The translations under genes and the position numbers were made by a program. The notes beneath the pieces were generated by a model that worked only from the letters and a program-made list of their open reading frames with translations, was not told where the DNA came from and did not search any database. Shown in pieces: positions 1-6,429 of a stretch of DNA of 17,940 bases (its first letter is position 1; the number at the start of each line of letters is the position of its first letter). Source of the stretch: Candidatus Peregrinibacteria bacterium (GTDB taxonomy: Bacteria; Patescibacteriota; Gracilibacteria; UBA1369; LOWO2-01-FULL-3); contig JABJOK010000012.1 of the NCBI GenBank assembly GCA_018664365.1, forward strand, positions 1 through 17,940. The letters are read 5' to 3'.

Positions 1-25
1 ATTGGCCAATAAATTCGATTGAAGC

Positions 26-1492
26 CTAATCTTCATATCCTCTTGGATATCTTTCTTTCCACCATGGTGGGCGGTTTTCTTTTGGCATTATGGCATCCCA
101 TCCATAATTGAGTACTGCTAAATCTGGGTCTGGGGCTCCGCTTTCGTCGACCCAAATTCCGTTTTTTTGTATTGTTTGTCCGTCTAACATGACTTCACCA
201 TTTTTGAGGAGTGTAGTTATATCCCAGTGAATCTTGCTTCTGTTTCCGTTGTCTACATTGACTGCTTGGCCCTTGTGCTCGGAGCGTTGGTGGCTTGAAC
301 CAAGTGCGAGATGGAAGCTTCCGCCAATTTTTTCTACTAAAAGAGCGTTTACTAGGTGTCTTCGTAGGTGTGGGTTTGTTCCAAATGCTATCTCTCCAAC
401 AAATTTTGCGCCATCGTCTGTTGATAAAATCATTTCAAGGGTGTCCTTGCCTTCTGAAGCATCAAAGTCCACAACTTTTCCATCTTTAAACTCTAAAGTA
501 ATATTTTTTATTATTGGAAAGGTTTTGTATTTGAAGGCCCCCTTTGTCTTTAAGGTTCCATTAACTTTTGTTTTTCCTGGAGCACTGAATACTTCTGACC
601 CAGGAATGTTTTCTTCAGTTGTGCTGTTTATAAATGTGAATCCATCTATTTCAAAATCTAAGTTAGTGCCATCTTTATTTGTAATTTTTAGAGATTTCCC
701 TTGGTTTAATTTTTCTATTAATTTTGCCTGTGCTTTTTCTATTGCCGCCCATGGTTGATCGCAGGATTCTAAAAAGAGTCTAAGGTATTTTTGATATGGG
801 ATACCATCTATTTCTGCATCTTTTTCTGTTGGCAATACTGTGAATGAGAAGCGGAGGTCTTCATCGCTTATCCTGCTAGATAGTTCTTTCTGGGCAGATT
901 GATAAATTTGATTTCTTTCTGGCTCGAATTCTAGATACGGATTGCTGTGTGCTGCTAGTAGTGTTTTTGCGGGGGCATAGTGTCTACTTCTTTCTTCTCC
1001 AAGTGCTTGAAGACCCTCATCGCTAGCATTATTTATTAGAATTTGATTTGTTTCGTCGCTTGCAATATCTATGATGAAGTCTATTCCATTGGCGAGACAT
1101 AACCTGGCTATTTCTTCTAAGACTTCTATGTTTCTTTTTGCTCCTGCAATAATAACTGCCTCTCCTGGTTTAATTTTTTGTCCTGCAAATATCATTTTTG
1201 CAAGATTTTGAATGAGGGAAGGATCAATGCCTAGCGTTTCAACATTTGTGAGAGAGTCGTTTGCAATCTGTAACAACTTGTCTCCATCTACTTCGACTGC
1301 AGAGATAGCCAGTCGGGTTAAGGTTCTAGCGCGATACGCTGCATCCATTTGTTCTCTTATTTCTAAAATACCTCCTTGTTGGACCTGGTTAAGCTTTTGA
1401 AGAACGTCTTCCACTGTATCTGAAATTTCTGTAGGAAGATTTTGCCTTTGTTCTTCAAGCTCTACTCTGATTTTGCTTACATCAATACCCAT
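26..1492 (-). CDS. M29-family (AmpS-like) metallo-aminopeptidase with N-terminal extension
   Basis: Predicted cytoplasmic aminopeptidase that removes N-terminal residues from peptides using two metal ions. From the ATG at 1492 the protein has 488 residues. The M29 core starts near residue 90 (LAKMIFAGQKIKPGE) and carries the expected ligand motifs: E300 in PGSEVFSAP, E367 in VGEIAFG, H394 in SFHLALG, and H422/D424 in KIHWD. Family members are usually about 370-410 residues, so the first ~90 residues, mostly charged and helical, are an extension of unknown role. The reading frame stays open to a TTG at 1549, but that TTG is the first part of a TTGACA -35 box, so ATG 1492 is preferred. There is no Shine-Dalgarno sequence. 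The stop is TAG. The gene is transcribed alone and diverges from the AI-2E-family gene. The family call is strong; substrate preference is unknown. Confidence 0.85.
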   Translation of the reverse strand: MGIDVSKIRVELEEQRQNLPTEISDTVEDVLQKLNQVQQGGILEIREQMDAAYRARTLTRLAISAVEVDGDKLLQIANDSLTNVETLGIDPSLIQNLAKMIFAGQKIKPGEAVIIAGAKRNIEVLEEIARLCLANGIDFIIDIASDETNQILINNASDEGLQALGEERSRHYAPAKTLLAAHSNPYLEFEPERNQIYQSAQKELSSRISDEDLRFSFTVLPTEKDAEIDGIPYQKYLRLFLESCDQPWAAIEKAQAKLIEKLNQGKSLKITNKDGTNLDFEIDGFTFINSTTEENIPGSEVFSAPGKTKVNGTLKTKGAFKYKTFPIIKNITLEFKDGKVVDFDASEGKDTLEMILSTDDGAKFVGEIAFGTNPHLRRHLVNALLVEKIGGSFHLALGSSHQRSEHKGQAVNVDNGNRSKIHWDITTLLKNGEVMLDGQTIQKNGIWVDESGAPDPDLAVLNYGWDAIMPKENRPPWWKERYPRGYED

Positions 1493-1513
1493 TGTAGTCG
1501 TCACAAATTTGAT

Positions 1514-1549
1514 AGAGGGTAAAGATATCACTATGAGTTGGGGTGTCAA
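1514..1549 (-). promoter_or_regulatory. Sigma70-type promoter of the M29 peptidase gene, with ACCCTCT element
   Basis: Reading the minus strand, TTGACA (1549-1544), a 16-base spacer and TATCTT (1527-1522) are followed after one base by ACCCTCT (1520-1514). The predicted transcript start lies around 1515, giving a leader of about 23 nt before the ATG at 1492. The same heptamer sits at the same distance from the -10 box in two other promoters here (4119 and 4657 genes). Confidence 0.65.
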
Positions 1550-1573
1550 TTTTTATATTTTTTACTATTAAGT

Positions 1574-1601
1574 TTGAAAAACCGTAAACACTCGCTAGAA
1601 T
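1574..1601 (+). promoter_or_regulatory. Promoter of the AI-2E-family transporter gene
   Basis: TTGAAA (1574-1579) and TAGAAT (1596-1601) are separated by 16 bases, which puts the transcript start near 1608 and leaves a leader of about 16 nt. The leader holds no Shine-Dalgarno sequence; instead a pyrimidine-rich AACCTCTTTCC lies directly against the ATG at 1624. Confidence 0.55.
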
Positions 1602-1623
1602 AGGAATGATTTAACCTCTTTCC

Positions 1624-2787
1624 ATGCCTACAAGTACTAAAAAGCCGGATATTGTACAGAATATCCAAAAATATTTCATTTTAGCCATTGTTGTCCTGTT
1701 GATAGTTACGATTTTTAAATTTATGGAGCCTTTATTAGGGACGCTTTTTATGGCGATTGTGATCGTTACTGGAGCGCATCCGCTTACAAAACTTTTAAAG
1801 AGTAAGCTGAGATTGCCATCAAGTTTAACGGCATTTTTGGTTATGCTTTTGATTATTGTTGTTGTCGTGATTCCGTTAACGTTCTTTATGTTTGCGATGG
1901 TTGGTCAGGCTGCTGATGCGTATGCAACAATTTCAGCCACTATTAACGAAATGATTAATAGCGACAAGGAGTTTTTGTCATTTTTGGAAAAGTATCCAAC
2001 AATTCATGGATGGTTTGAGCAGGTTGTGGCCTATAATCCTGTTTCTACGCAGGATTTAGTTTCTGCGGTTGGTGATTTTGTAGGTAAAATAAGCAGCTTT
2101 CTTTTGGAGAATACAACAAACTTGTTAAAGAATTTGACCGTGATTGTTTTGAATATTGTAGTGTTCTTGATTGCACTTTTTTATCTCATTCGAGATGGAG
2201 AAAAGCTTGTGGACTATGCTAATGGGCTTTTGCCATTATCAAAAAAATATAGAAAAGAGCTTATTGTTAAGCTTTATAATTTAATGCATGCGATTATTTT
2301 TGGAATATTTGGGGCTGCACTTGCACAGGGACTATTTGTTGGAGTGGGGCTTGCGATTGTGGGTGTCGAGAATGCTGTTTTTTGGGGAGCAATTGCGGCT
2401 TTGTTGTCACCAGTTCCATATGTAGGAGTTGCTCTTGTGTGGGTTCCTTTTGCAATTGGACTTTTTGTTTCTCAGAGCTGGGGAATGGGGCTCTTCTTTG
2501 TTCTCTGGTGCCTGCTTCTTGTCACAAATATAGACAACATTATTAAGCCTTATTTGATTGGGTCAAAGTCACACTTGCATCCGTTTGCTGTACTTGTAGT
2601 GATGCTTGGAGGTGCGCTTGCATTTGGAGTTAGAGGACTCTTGTTTGGTCCGTTCATCCTTACTATTACCTTGGCGTTCTTACATATTTACAAACTGGAG
2701 TACAAGAAGGCATTAAGCAGTCCATTTGAAATGCGTGTCGCATCAAAGCCGTCATTGTTTTCGTTCTTGAGAAAAAAGCGAAAGTAA
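1624..2787 (+). CDS. AI-2E family (PerM/TqsA-like) multispanning membrane protein
   Basis: A 387-residue integral membrane protein of the AI-2E transporter/PerM family, whose members export small molecules or ions; the name does not prove autoinducer transport. Hydrophobic segments lie at about 17-30, 36-50, 68-95, 172-190, 223-250, 252-283, 287-302 and 319-355. Family landmarks are FYLIRDGEKL near 186-195, the Gly/Pro-rich LLSPVPYVG at 260-268, DNIIKPYLIG near 304-313, and LFGPF at 340-344. The C-terminus is short and basic (LRKKRK). The stretch at about 100-170, between membrane segments, is the usual amphipathic region. Start ATG 1624 follows a good promoter. Its TAA stop is two bases from the stop of the convergent kinase gene, with no terminator visible between them. 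Substrate not predictable. Confidence 0.88.
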   Translation: MPTSTKKPDIVQNIQKYFILAIVVLLIVTIFKFMEPLLGTLFMAIVIVTGAHPLTKLLKSKLRLPSSLTAFLVMLLIIVVVVIPLTFFMFAMVGQAADAYATISATINEMINSDKEFLSFLEKYPTIHGWFEQVVAYNPVSTQDLVSAVGDFVGKISSFLLENTTNLLKNLTVIVLNIVVFLIALFYLIRDGEKLVDYANGLLPLSKKYRKELIVKLYNLMHAIIFGIFGAALAQGLFVGVGLAIVGVENAVFWGAIAALLSPVPYVGVALVWVPFAIGLFVSQSWGMGLFFVLWCLLLVTNIDNIIKPYLIGSKSHLHPFAVLVVMLGGALAFGVRGLLFGPFILTITLAFLHIYKLEYKKALSSPFEMRVASKPSLFSFLRKKRK

Positions 2788-2789
2788 GT

Positions 2790-3632
2790 TTATTTGAGGA
2801 GGTGGATTAATCGGTGTTCTGTGAATGGTCCTGCTTTATCAATATCTATTCTTATTTGATCTGTTGTCGTGGGAATGGTTCTGTCTATAGTGACAACTCG
2901 AGGCCATCTTTCTTGAGGATTGTATGGCTCGGCTTTTTCAAGAATGGCTTTTAGTGTTTTTACACCTCTTTCTTGCCCCTCTTGAGCTTCTCGTTCTTTT
3001 GCAACTGCAAAGACTTGTTCACGTGTAGTGGTGATTATTATCAGGCCTGGTGAAACACCTTTGTTTAGAAATTTATTTAGAGTAAATCGGCGGTTTTTGC
3101 GGTAATTAAGGTCATGAGAGTCAATGATTGCGCCTTTTTTAGACTGTAGCCCCTTTTCTATGAAGAGTGTATGTCCTAAGGCAAGAACTAAAAGGTTTCT
3201 CATTGAAGGCTCAACCACCTCAAAAAAGAAATCTACCCCCTCCATTTGATCAATTTCTCGTAATCTTTGTACTATTGCATAGAAGTCGTGGCGGCCACTG
3301 ATGTAATCGGTGTTTTCAATTATGGACATAGCCCTATCGAAAAGAGGGCGTAGGTGTTCAGTAAAAGCGTCTGCAAGGGGAATTAGCTGTTGCACTGTTG
3401 CACTTGCTGTGACTTTAACGGTTTCGTCTGGTGAGTCCATTTTTTCTGCAGCGTTATATAGAACGTCTGCAAAGTCTAATAGTTGGGGTGGGTAGTACTG
3501 TGCGTTGAGTGCTTCGAGCTCAAAGTCTCTTTCAATGTGCTCGTAGTTGAGAGATTCTGCTAGGGCTTTTGATATCGTTGTTTTCCCTGATCCTGGCAAG
3601 CCTGCAACGCACCAAATGTCGGGAGTATTCAT
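2790..3632 (-). CDS. P-loop kinase-like NTPase (AAA_33/predicted kinase type)
   Basis: A 280-residue soluble protein with a clear Walker A motif, GLPGSGKTT, at residues 11-19, preceded by the beta-strand IWCVA. This arrangement is typical of small P-loop kinases (nucleotide or metabolite kinases, AAA_33 and zeta-like families). IIDSHD near 188-193 could be the Walker B-like strand, followed by an Arg/Lys-rich segment (YRKNRRF) that could form a lid. I do not recognise a specific substrate. It is the second gene of an operon with the 158-residue gene; the 10-nt gap between them reads CACCTCCTTT, which is not a Shine-Dalgarno sequence but matches the usual 3' tail of 16S rRNA. Its 3' end abuts the convergent AI-2E gene. 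The P-loop NTPase call is solid; kinase activity is inferred. Confidence 0.7.
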   Translation of the reverse strand: MNTPDIWCVAGLPGSGKTTISKALAESLNYEHIERDFELEALNAQYYPPQLLDFADVLYNAAEKMDSPDETVKVTASATVQQLIPLADAFTEHLRPLFDRAMSIIENTDYISGRHDFYAIVQRLREIDQMEGVDFFFEVVEPSMRNLLVLALGHTLFIEKGLQSKKGAIIDSHDLNYRKNRRFTLNKFLNKGVSPGLIIITTTREQVFAVAKEREAQEGQERGVKTLKAILEKAEPYNPQERWPRVVTIDRTIPTTTDQIRIDIDKAGPFTEHRLIHLLK

Positions 3633-3642
3633 AAAGGAGGTG

Positions 3643-4119
3643 TTAGTTCGGCTGATCAGTTATTCCCTCAGTTGGTCCCATGACTAATCCTGATTCTGCT
3701 ATTCTTTCGCGGATAAGTTCTATTTCAGCATCTTGGCAGGCTGCAAGAAAGATTCTTTTTGCCAGGTCGGGTGCTAGATATGGTAAAAATGGAATTCTCT
3801 CCATTAGTTCATTGTTTTTTGGTAGGCCAGCATCTTCTACAATATTCATCGTTTTGAAAATAGTGAAAAAGATTACGTAGACTGCTTGAACTGAGTCTTC
3901 GGTTAATGGAGATTCTAAAAAGCCGTGTTTAAATAGTTTTGTAATAGTTTTAACAGCTTGTTCGTAGTAAAATATGAAAATTTCTTCATCTAGAGCATGG
4001 CCCTCTGATGCCCTTTTAAGCTCTTCTAATACTGCCTCGTCTTCAGGCTCATATTGCCGGTCGTGTCTTGCTGACTCTGCAATTCTTGCATAGGCTGATT
4101 TTTCTAGGATGTCTGACAT
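3643..4119 (-). CDS. Uncharacterised 158-residue helical protein, first gene of a kinase operon
   Basis: I do not recognise this protein. It has 158 residues, is acidic and looks mostly alpha-helical, with no signal peptide. A moderately hydrophobic stretch at about 78-92 (VYVIFFTIFKTMNIV) is probably a buried helix rather than a membrane span. A Pro-rich turn (IPFLPYLAPDLAK) and a helical segment with one Cys follow. It is well supported as a gene: it has its own strong promoter (TTGACA, 17 bases, CAAAAT), an ATG at 4119, and a downstream P-loop kinase gene 10 nt away. By position it may be a partner or regulator of that kinase. The promoter carries the ACCCTCT element found also at the M29 and FHA-caspase operons. 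Confidence 0.6.
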   Translation of the reverse strand: MSDILEKSAYARIAESARHDRQYEPEDEAVLEELKRASEGHALDEEIFIFYYEQAVKTITKLFKHGFLESPLTEDSVQAVYVIFFTIFKTMNIVEDAGLPKNNELMERIPFLPYLAPDLAKRIFLAACQDAEIELIRERIAESGLVMGPTEGITDQPN

Positions 4120-4131
4120 ATGGGGTTTTAA

Positions 4132-4168
4132 AGAGGGTGATTTTGCATAGAATTTTGCAAAATGTCAA
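4132..4168 (-). promoter_or_regulatory. Promoter of the 158-residue/kinase operon, with ACCCTCT element
   Basis: On the minus strand TTGACA (4168-4163), a 17-base spacer and CAAAAT (4145-4140) are followed after one base by ACCCTCT (4138-4132). Twelve bases (AATCACCCTCTT) are identical to the start region of the 4657 promoter. The leader to the ATG at 4119 is short and lacks a Shine-Dalgarno sequence. Confidence 0.6.
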
Positions 4169-4186
4169 GTCCTGGGCTATTTTCCT

Positions 4187-4214
4187 TTGACAATAAGCGG
4201 TTTTCGTATAAAAT
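4187..4214 (+). promoter_or_regulatory. Promoter of rpmG
   Basis: TTGACA (4187-4192) and TAAAAT (4209-4214) lie 16 bases apart. The predicted start near 4221 gives a leader of about 23 nt before ATG 4244. It is arranged back to back with the promoter of the 158-residue gene; the two -35 boxes are about 18 bp apart. Confidence 0.65.
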
Positions 4215-4243
4215 TGCTCTGCTTTTTACTAAATGAACTAATT

Positions 4244-4423
4244 ATGGCAAAGGGAAAAAGTCAGTATTGTACTTGGTTTTGCGGGGAGTGTAACCGCGCT
4301 AACTATCTTTCTTATTACGACAAACGTCGTAATGATGAAATTGTGAAGGAGCTTAATAAATTCTGCCCAAAGTGTAGAAAGCACATTGTTCATAAAAGAA
4401 AAGATACTAAGAAGGCTAGCTAA
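4244..4423 (+). CDS. rpmG: 50S ribosomal protein L33
   Basis: A 59-residue basic protein of the large ribosomal subunit. The zinc-binding form is evident from CGEC at 13-16 and CPKC at 41-44, with the family signature RNDEIVKELNKFCPKCRKHIVHK near 29-51. An additional Cys is at residue 9. Upstream in-frame sequence to 4187 is promoter, not coding, so the start is ATG 4244, giving the usual L33 length plus a short N-terminal extension (MAKGKSQY) and a Lys-rich tail. It has its own promoter and terminator and is not in a ribosomal protein operon; an rpmG next to tRNA-Trp is a common bacterial arrangement (often rpmG-trnW-secE-nusG), but secE and nusG do not follow here. Confidence 0.9.
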   Translation: MAKGKSQYCTWFCGECNRANYLSYYDKRRNDEIVKELNKFCPKCRKHIVHKRKDTKKAS

Positions 4424-4436
4424 TTCTTTATTTTAG

Positions 4437-4464
4437 CTGATAAACATGTGTTTAGCAGATTTTT
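4437..4464 (+). terminator. Rho-independent terminator after rpmG
   Basis: CTGATAAACA pairs with TGTTTAGCAG (4437-4458) with one internal A-G mismatch, forming a hairpin followed by a run of five T (4460-4464). It lies 13 nt after the rpmG stop. Confidence 0.65.
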
Positions 4465-4489
4465 GCTAGGCAAATTTTGACTGCTTTGT

Positions 4490-4495
4490 TATAGT
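4490..4495 (+). promoter_or_regulatory. Possible -10 box of the tRNA-Trp gene
   Basis: TATAGT lies 19 bases upstream of the mature tRNA 5' end. No good -35 box is found at 16-18 bases; TTGCTA at 4463-4468 is 21 bases away. The rpmG terminator just upstream supports separate transcription. Confidence 0.35.
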
Positions 4496-4514
4496 TGGCT
4501 CTGCCATTTTACGT

Positions 4515-4590
4515 AGGCCTATAGTGTTAATGGCTAGCACGTCGGTCTCCAAAACCGAAAGTCCGGGTTCGAGTCCTGGTGGGCCTGCCA
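4515..4590 (+). tRNA. tRNA-Trp (anticodon CCA)
   Basis: The 76-nt sequence folds into a full cloverleaf: acceptor AGGCCTA/TGGGCCT with one G-U, D stem GTGT/GCAC, anticodon stem TCGGT/ACCGA, loop CTCCAAA, T stem CCGGG/CCTGG with one G-U, T loop TTCGAGT, discriminator G and encoded CCA. Anticodon CCA reads UGG only, so this tRNA gives no support for UGA read as tryptophan. Confidence 0.95.
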
Positions 4591-4601
4591 GAATAGTCTC
4601 C

Positions 4602-4626
4602 AGCGGTTGACAGAAGCGCTTTTTTT
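4602..4626 (+). terminator. Short terminator after tRNA-Trp, overlapping the next promoter
   Basis: AGCG (4602-4605) can pair with CGCT (4617-4620), followed by seven T (4620-4626). The stem is only four base pairs, so it is weak by sequence alone. The TTGACA -35 box of the next operon sits in the hairpin loop. Confidence 0.35.
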
Positions 4627-4644
4627 ACGTACAATCACCCTCTT
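4607..4644 (+). promoter_or_regulatory. Strong promoter of the protease/FHA-caspase operon, with ACCCTCT element
   Basis: TTGACA (4607-4612) and TACAAT (4630-4635) are 17 bases apart, close to the sigma70 consensus. One base later comes ACCCTCTT (4637-4644), as in the M29 and 158-residue gene promoters. The leader to ATG 4657 is about 15 nt and AT-rich. Confidence 0.75.
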
Positions 4645-4656
4645 GTAAATATTATT

Positions 4657-5352
4657 ATGGAATCGCCAAAAGAGGGAGGAGTTAGGGGAATTGTCTTTGA
4701 TTTTGCAGCTAAAATTGCTGGAAAGGCTATTGATCAGATTGAAAAAGGGGTTACTACGTGTGGGGAGAAGGTTTTTGAGATGAGATTTAACTTGGAGCCT
4801 GTTGGTTCTGAAGTTTTAGAGAGTTGGAGGCCTGAAATTGATTCTATTTATTATGCTGCAAGGGAGCGTGGACTTGAAGGAGTTCGTGAAATAGTAGGAG
4901 AGGATTTTTGTCATGAGGAGCATGATGCATTTGTTAAGGAGTACTTGAGATCTGGGCAGATGGATGATCAAAAGTGGAGACTTTTTGCAATTGGAATGTT
5001 TTATTTGAAGAATAAAAAGGCGGGATGGGATAATTTTGAAGACACCGTGAGGAAGGTGGTTATTGGTGGAGATTATTCTATGGAAAATTTCTTGGATCCA
5101 GAGGAGGCTGTTAACTGTCATGAGGTTGCGAATGTTGTTCAGCATATTGCAGGAAATCTTTACGGAATTGACGGAAAAGTTAGAATTGTGAGGCCTTATC
5201 ATAGATGCTTTGTTACTGAAGACGGAGAAGTTGTTGATCCGATGGTGTTTCCGGCTTCTGGAGGTTTGTTCTTTAATGAAAAGGCATATTTTAGCTTTTT
5301 AGAACATGTAGATGTAAAAAGTGTGCTTAAAGGTGGAGGAGCTTTTTCTTAA
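4657..5352 (+). CDS. Predicted transglutaminase-like cysteine protease, partner of the FHA-caspase
   Basis: A 231-residue soluble protein. The C-terminal half has the spacing of a transglutaminase-like catalytic core: C154 at the start of a helix (NCHEVANVVQHIAG), then YGIDGKVRIV, H182 in PYHRCFV and D194 in GEVVDPM. C154, H182 and D194 would form the Cys-His-Asp triad. Known enzymes of this fold cut or cross-link peptides, and some members are inactive or serve as scaffolds. The N-terminal ~145 residues are helical and unrecognised. No signal peptide, so cytoplasmic. It is the first gene of an operon, nine nt ahead of the FHA-caspase gene, and both leaders end in TATTATTATGG. The fold is inferred from motif order only, without a search. 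Confidence 0.55.
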   Translation: MESPKEGGVRGIVFDFAAKIAGKAIDQIEKGVTTCGEKVFEMRFNLEPVGSEVLESWRPEIDSIYYAARERGLEGVREIVGEDFCHEEHDAFVKEYLRSGQMDDQKWRLFAIGMFYLKNKKAGWDNFEDTVRKVVIGGDYSMENFLDPEEAVNCHEVANVVQHIAGNLYGIDGKVRIVRPYHRCFVTEDGEVVDPMVFPASGGLFFNEKAYFSFLEHVDVKSVLKGGGAFS

Positions 5353-5361
5353 ACTATTATT

Positions 5362-6429
5362 ATGGGAAGTATTGGACAATTAACTAGAACTGATGACGCA
5401 AGAGTCGATGCTCCTGATGGAAGGGCTCCTGTTATAAGATTTGACGAGGTAACTCATTTTGGAAGAGCGGAAAGATTGTATGACTTTGGTGCTCGCAAGA
5501 CGCCTGAGGCATTTCGTGATGCTAAGGTTTTGGCAAATATTATTGATAATGGGCCTGGTAGATATGTTTCAAGAAATCATTTTTTGGTTTATCCACCTGC
5601 AATGACAGATATTGGGGGTTTTGGGGTTTGTGATTTGAATTCTATGAATGGAACTCGTGTTGATGGAAAACCGATTGACCAAGGAGTAGTAGAGCCTCTT
5701 GCAAATGGTGCAGTTGTTTCAGCAGGGACTATGGATGAGCCAGTTGAATTTATGTTTGAACAGTTATCTAATGACGCTTCTATTCATCATGCTTTGATGG
5801 TTGGTCATTCTGGCTGGAATTTGAAAGGACCGAGGGGAGACGTTAAGGACTTGATGGTAGAGCTTGAAAGGAGAGGGTTTGCTGGAAATGTTCGTGCTCT
5901 TTTAGAGAAACAGGCTACAGAGTCCAATATTATTGGAATTATTGATCATATAAAGGCACAAGCCTTAGATGAGGGAAGTTTTATTTTTCATTTTGCAGGA
6001 CATGCAAGTAGGAGGGGAGAGCTTTGTATAAATTCTGACAGAATAGGTAGTGGTAGATTAGCTTCGAGTGATCTTTTTACAGCACTGAGAAACTTTAGGG
6101 GCAAGGTTCTCCTTATTTTAGATGGTTGTTATACTGATAGTTTTATTACCCATCAAGTACCACACAATGTTTCAATAATTGGCCACAGTGGCACTGCTAA
6201 AGAGGGGCCTGTTACTGAGAACGTAGCTGAAAACAGACCAATAAGAGGATATACCACAAGAGCCATAATAAAGGCTTTGCAGGAAAGTGTTCATAGAATA
6301 CAGATTCCAGATTTAGTAGATAAGATAAAACAGGACTCAAGGGTTAAATGGCATCAGAGAGTTGTTCATCATAAACCAGCACGTACTGAAATTTGTTTCC
6401 AGAGCATGAATGTAGCGCCTAGGGATTAA
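5362..6429 (+). CDS. FHA domain - caspase-like (C14) protease fusion
   Basis: A 355-residue soluble protein with two domains. Residues ~22-130 form a forkhead-associated domain, which binds phosphothreonine peptides: FGR at 33-35, SRNH at 70-73, NSMNGT at 93-98, and LANGAVVSAG at 113-122. Residues ~142-350 form a caspase/metacaspase-like domain: ALMVGHSGWNLKG opens the fold, FHFAGHA (209-215) supplies the catalytic H214, and LLILDGCYTDS (250-260) supplies the catalytic C256. Caspase-like enzymes cleave after a basic or acidic residue; the specificity here cannot be read. The natural inference is a protease recruited or activated by a phosphorylated partner. It is co-transcribed with the transglutaminase-like gene. 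Its stop overlaps the stop of the convergent DUF59 gene (6426-6429). Confidence 0.82.
   Translation: MGSIGQLTRTDDARVDAPDGRAPVIRFDEVTHFGRAERLYDFGARKTPEAFRDAKVLANIIDNGPGRYVSRNHFLVYPPAMTDIGGFGVCDLNSMNGTRVDGKPIDQGVVEPLANGAVVSAGTMDEPVEFMFEQLSNDASIHHALMVGHSGWNLKGPRGDVKDLMVELERRGFAGNVRALLEKQATESNIIGIIDHIKAQALDEGSFIFHFAGHASRRGELCINSDRIGSGRLASSDLFTALRNFRGKVLLILDGCYTDSFITHQVPHNVSIIGHSGTAKEGPVTENVAENRPIRGYTTRAIIKALQESVHRIQIPDLVDKIKQDSRVKWHQRVVHHKPARTEICFQSMNVAPRD

Noticed and set aside
1..10. Perfect 10-bp palindrome ATTGGCCAAT at the window edge
   Set aside because: It may be part of a terminator or a site beyond the edge, but the flank is missing and it is too short to support a call.
1493..1549. Extension of the M29 reading frame to a TTG start at 1549
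   Set aside because: That TTG belongs to a TTGACA -35 box with a matching -10 box inside the extra codons; the ATG at 1492 is the sensible start.
4187..4243. Extension of rpmG upstream to a TTG at 4187
   Set aside because: The TTG is again part of a TTGACA -35 box, and the extra residues do not resemble L33.
4477..4482. TTGACT as the -35 box of tRNA-Trp
   Set aside because: At 16-18 bases downstream there is no -10 box, and TATAGT is only seven bases away.
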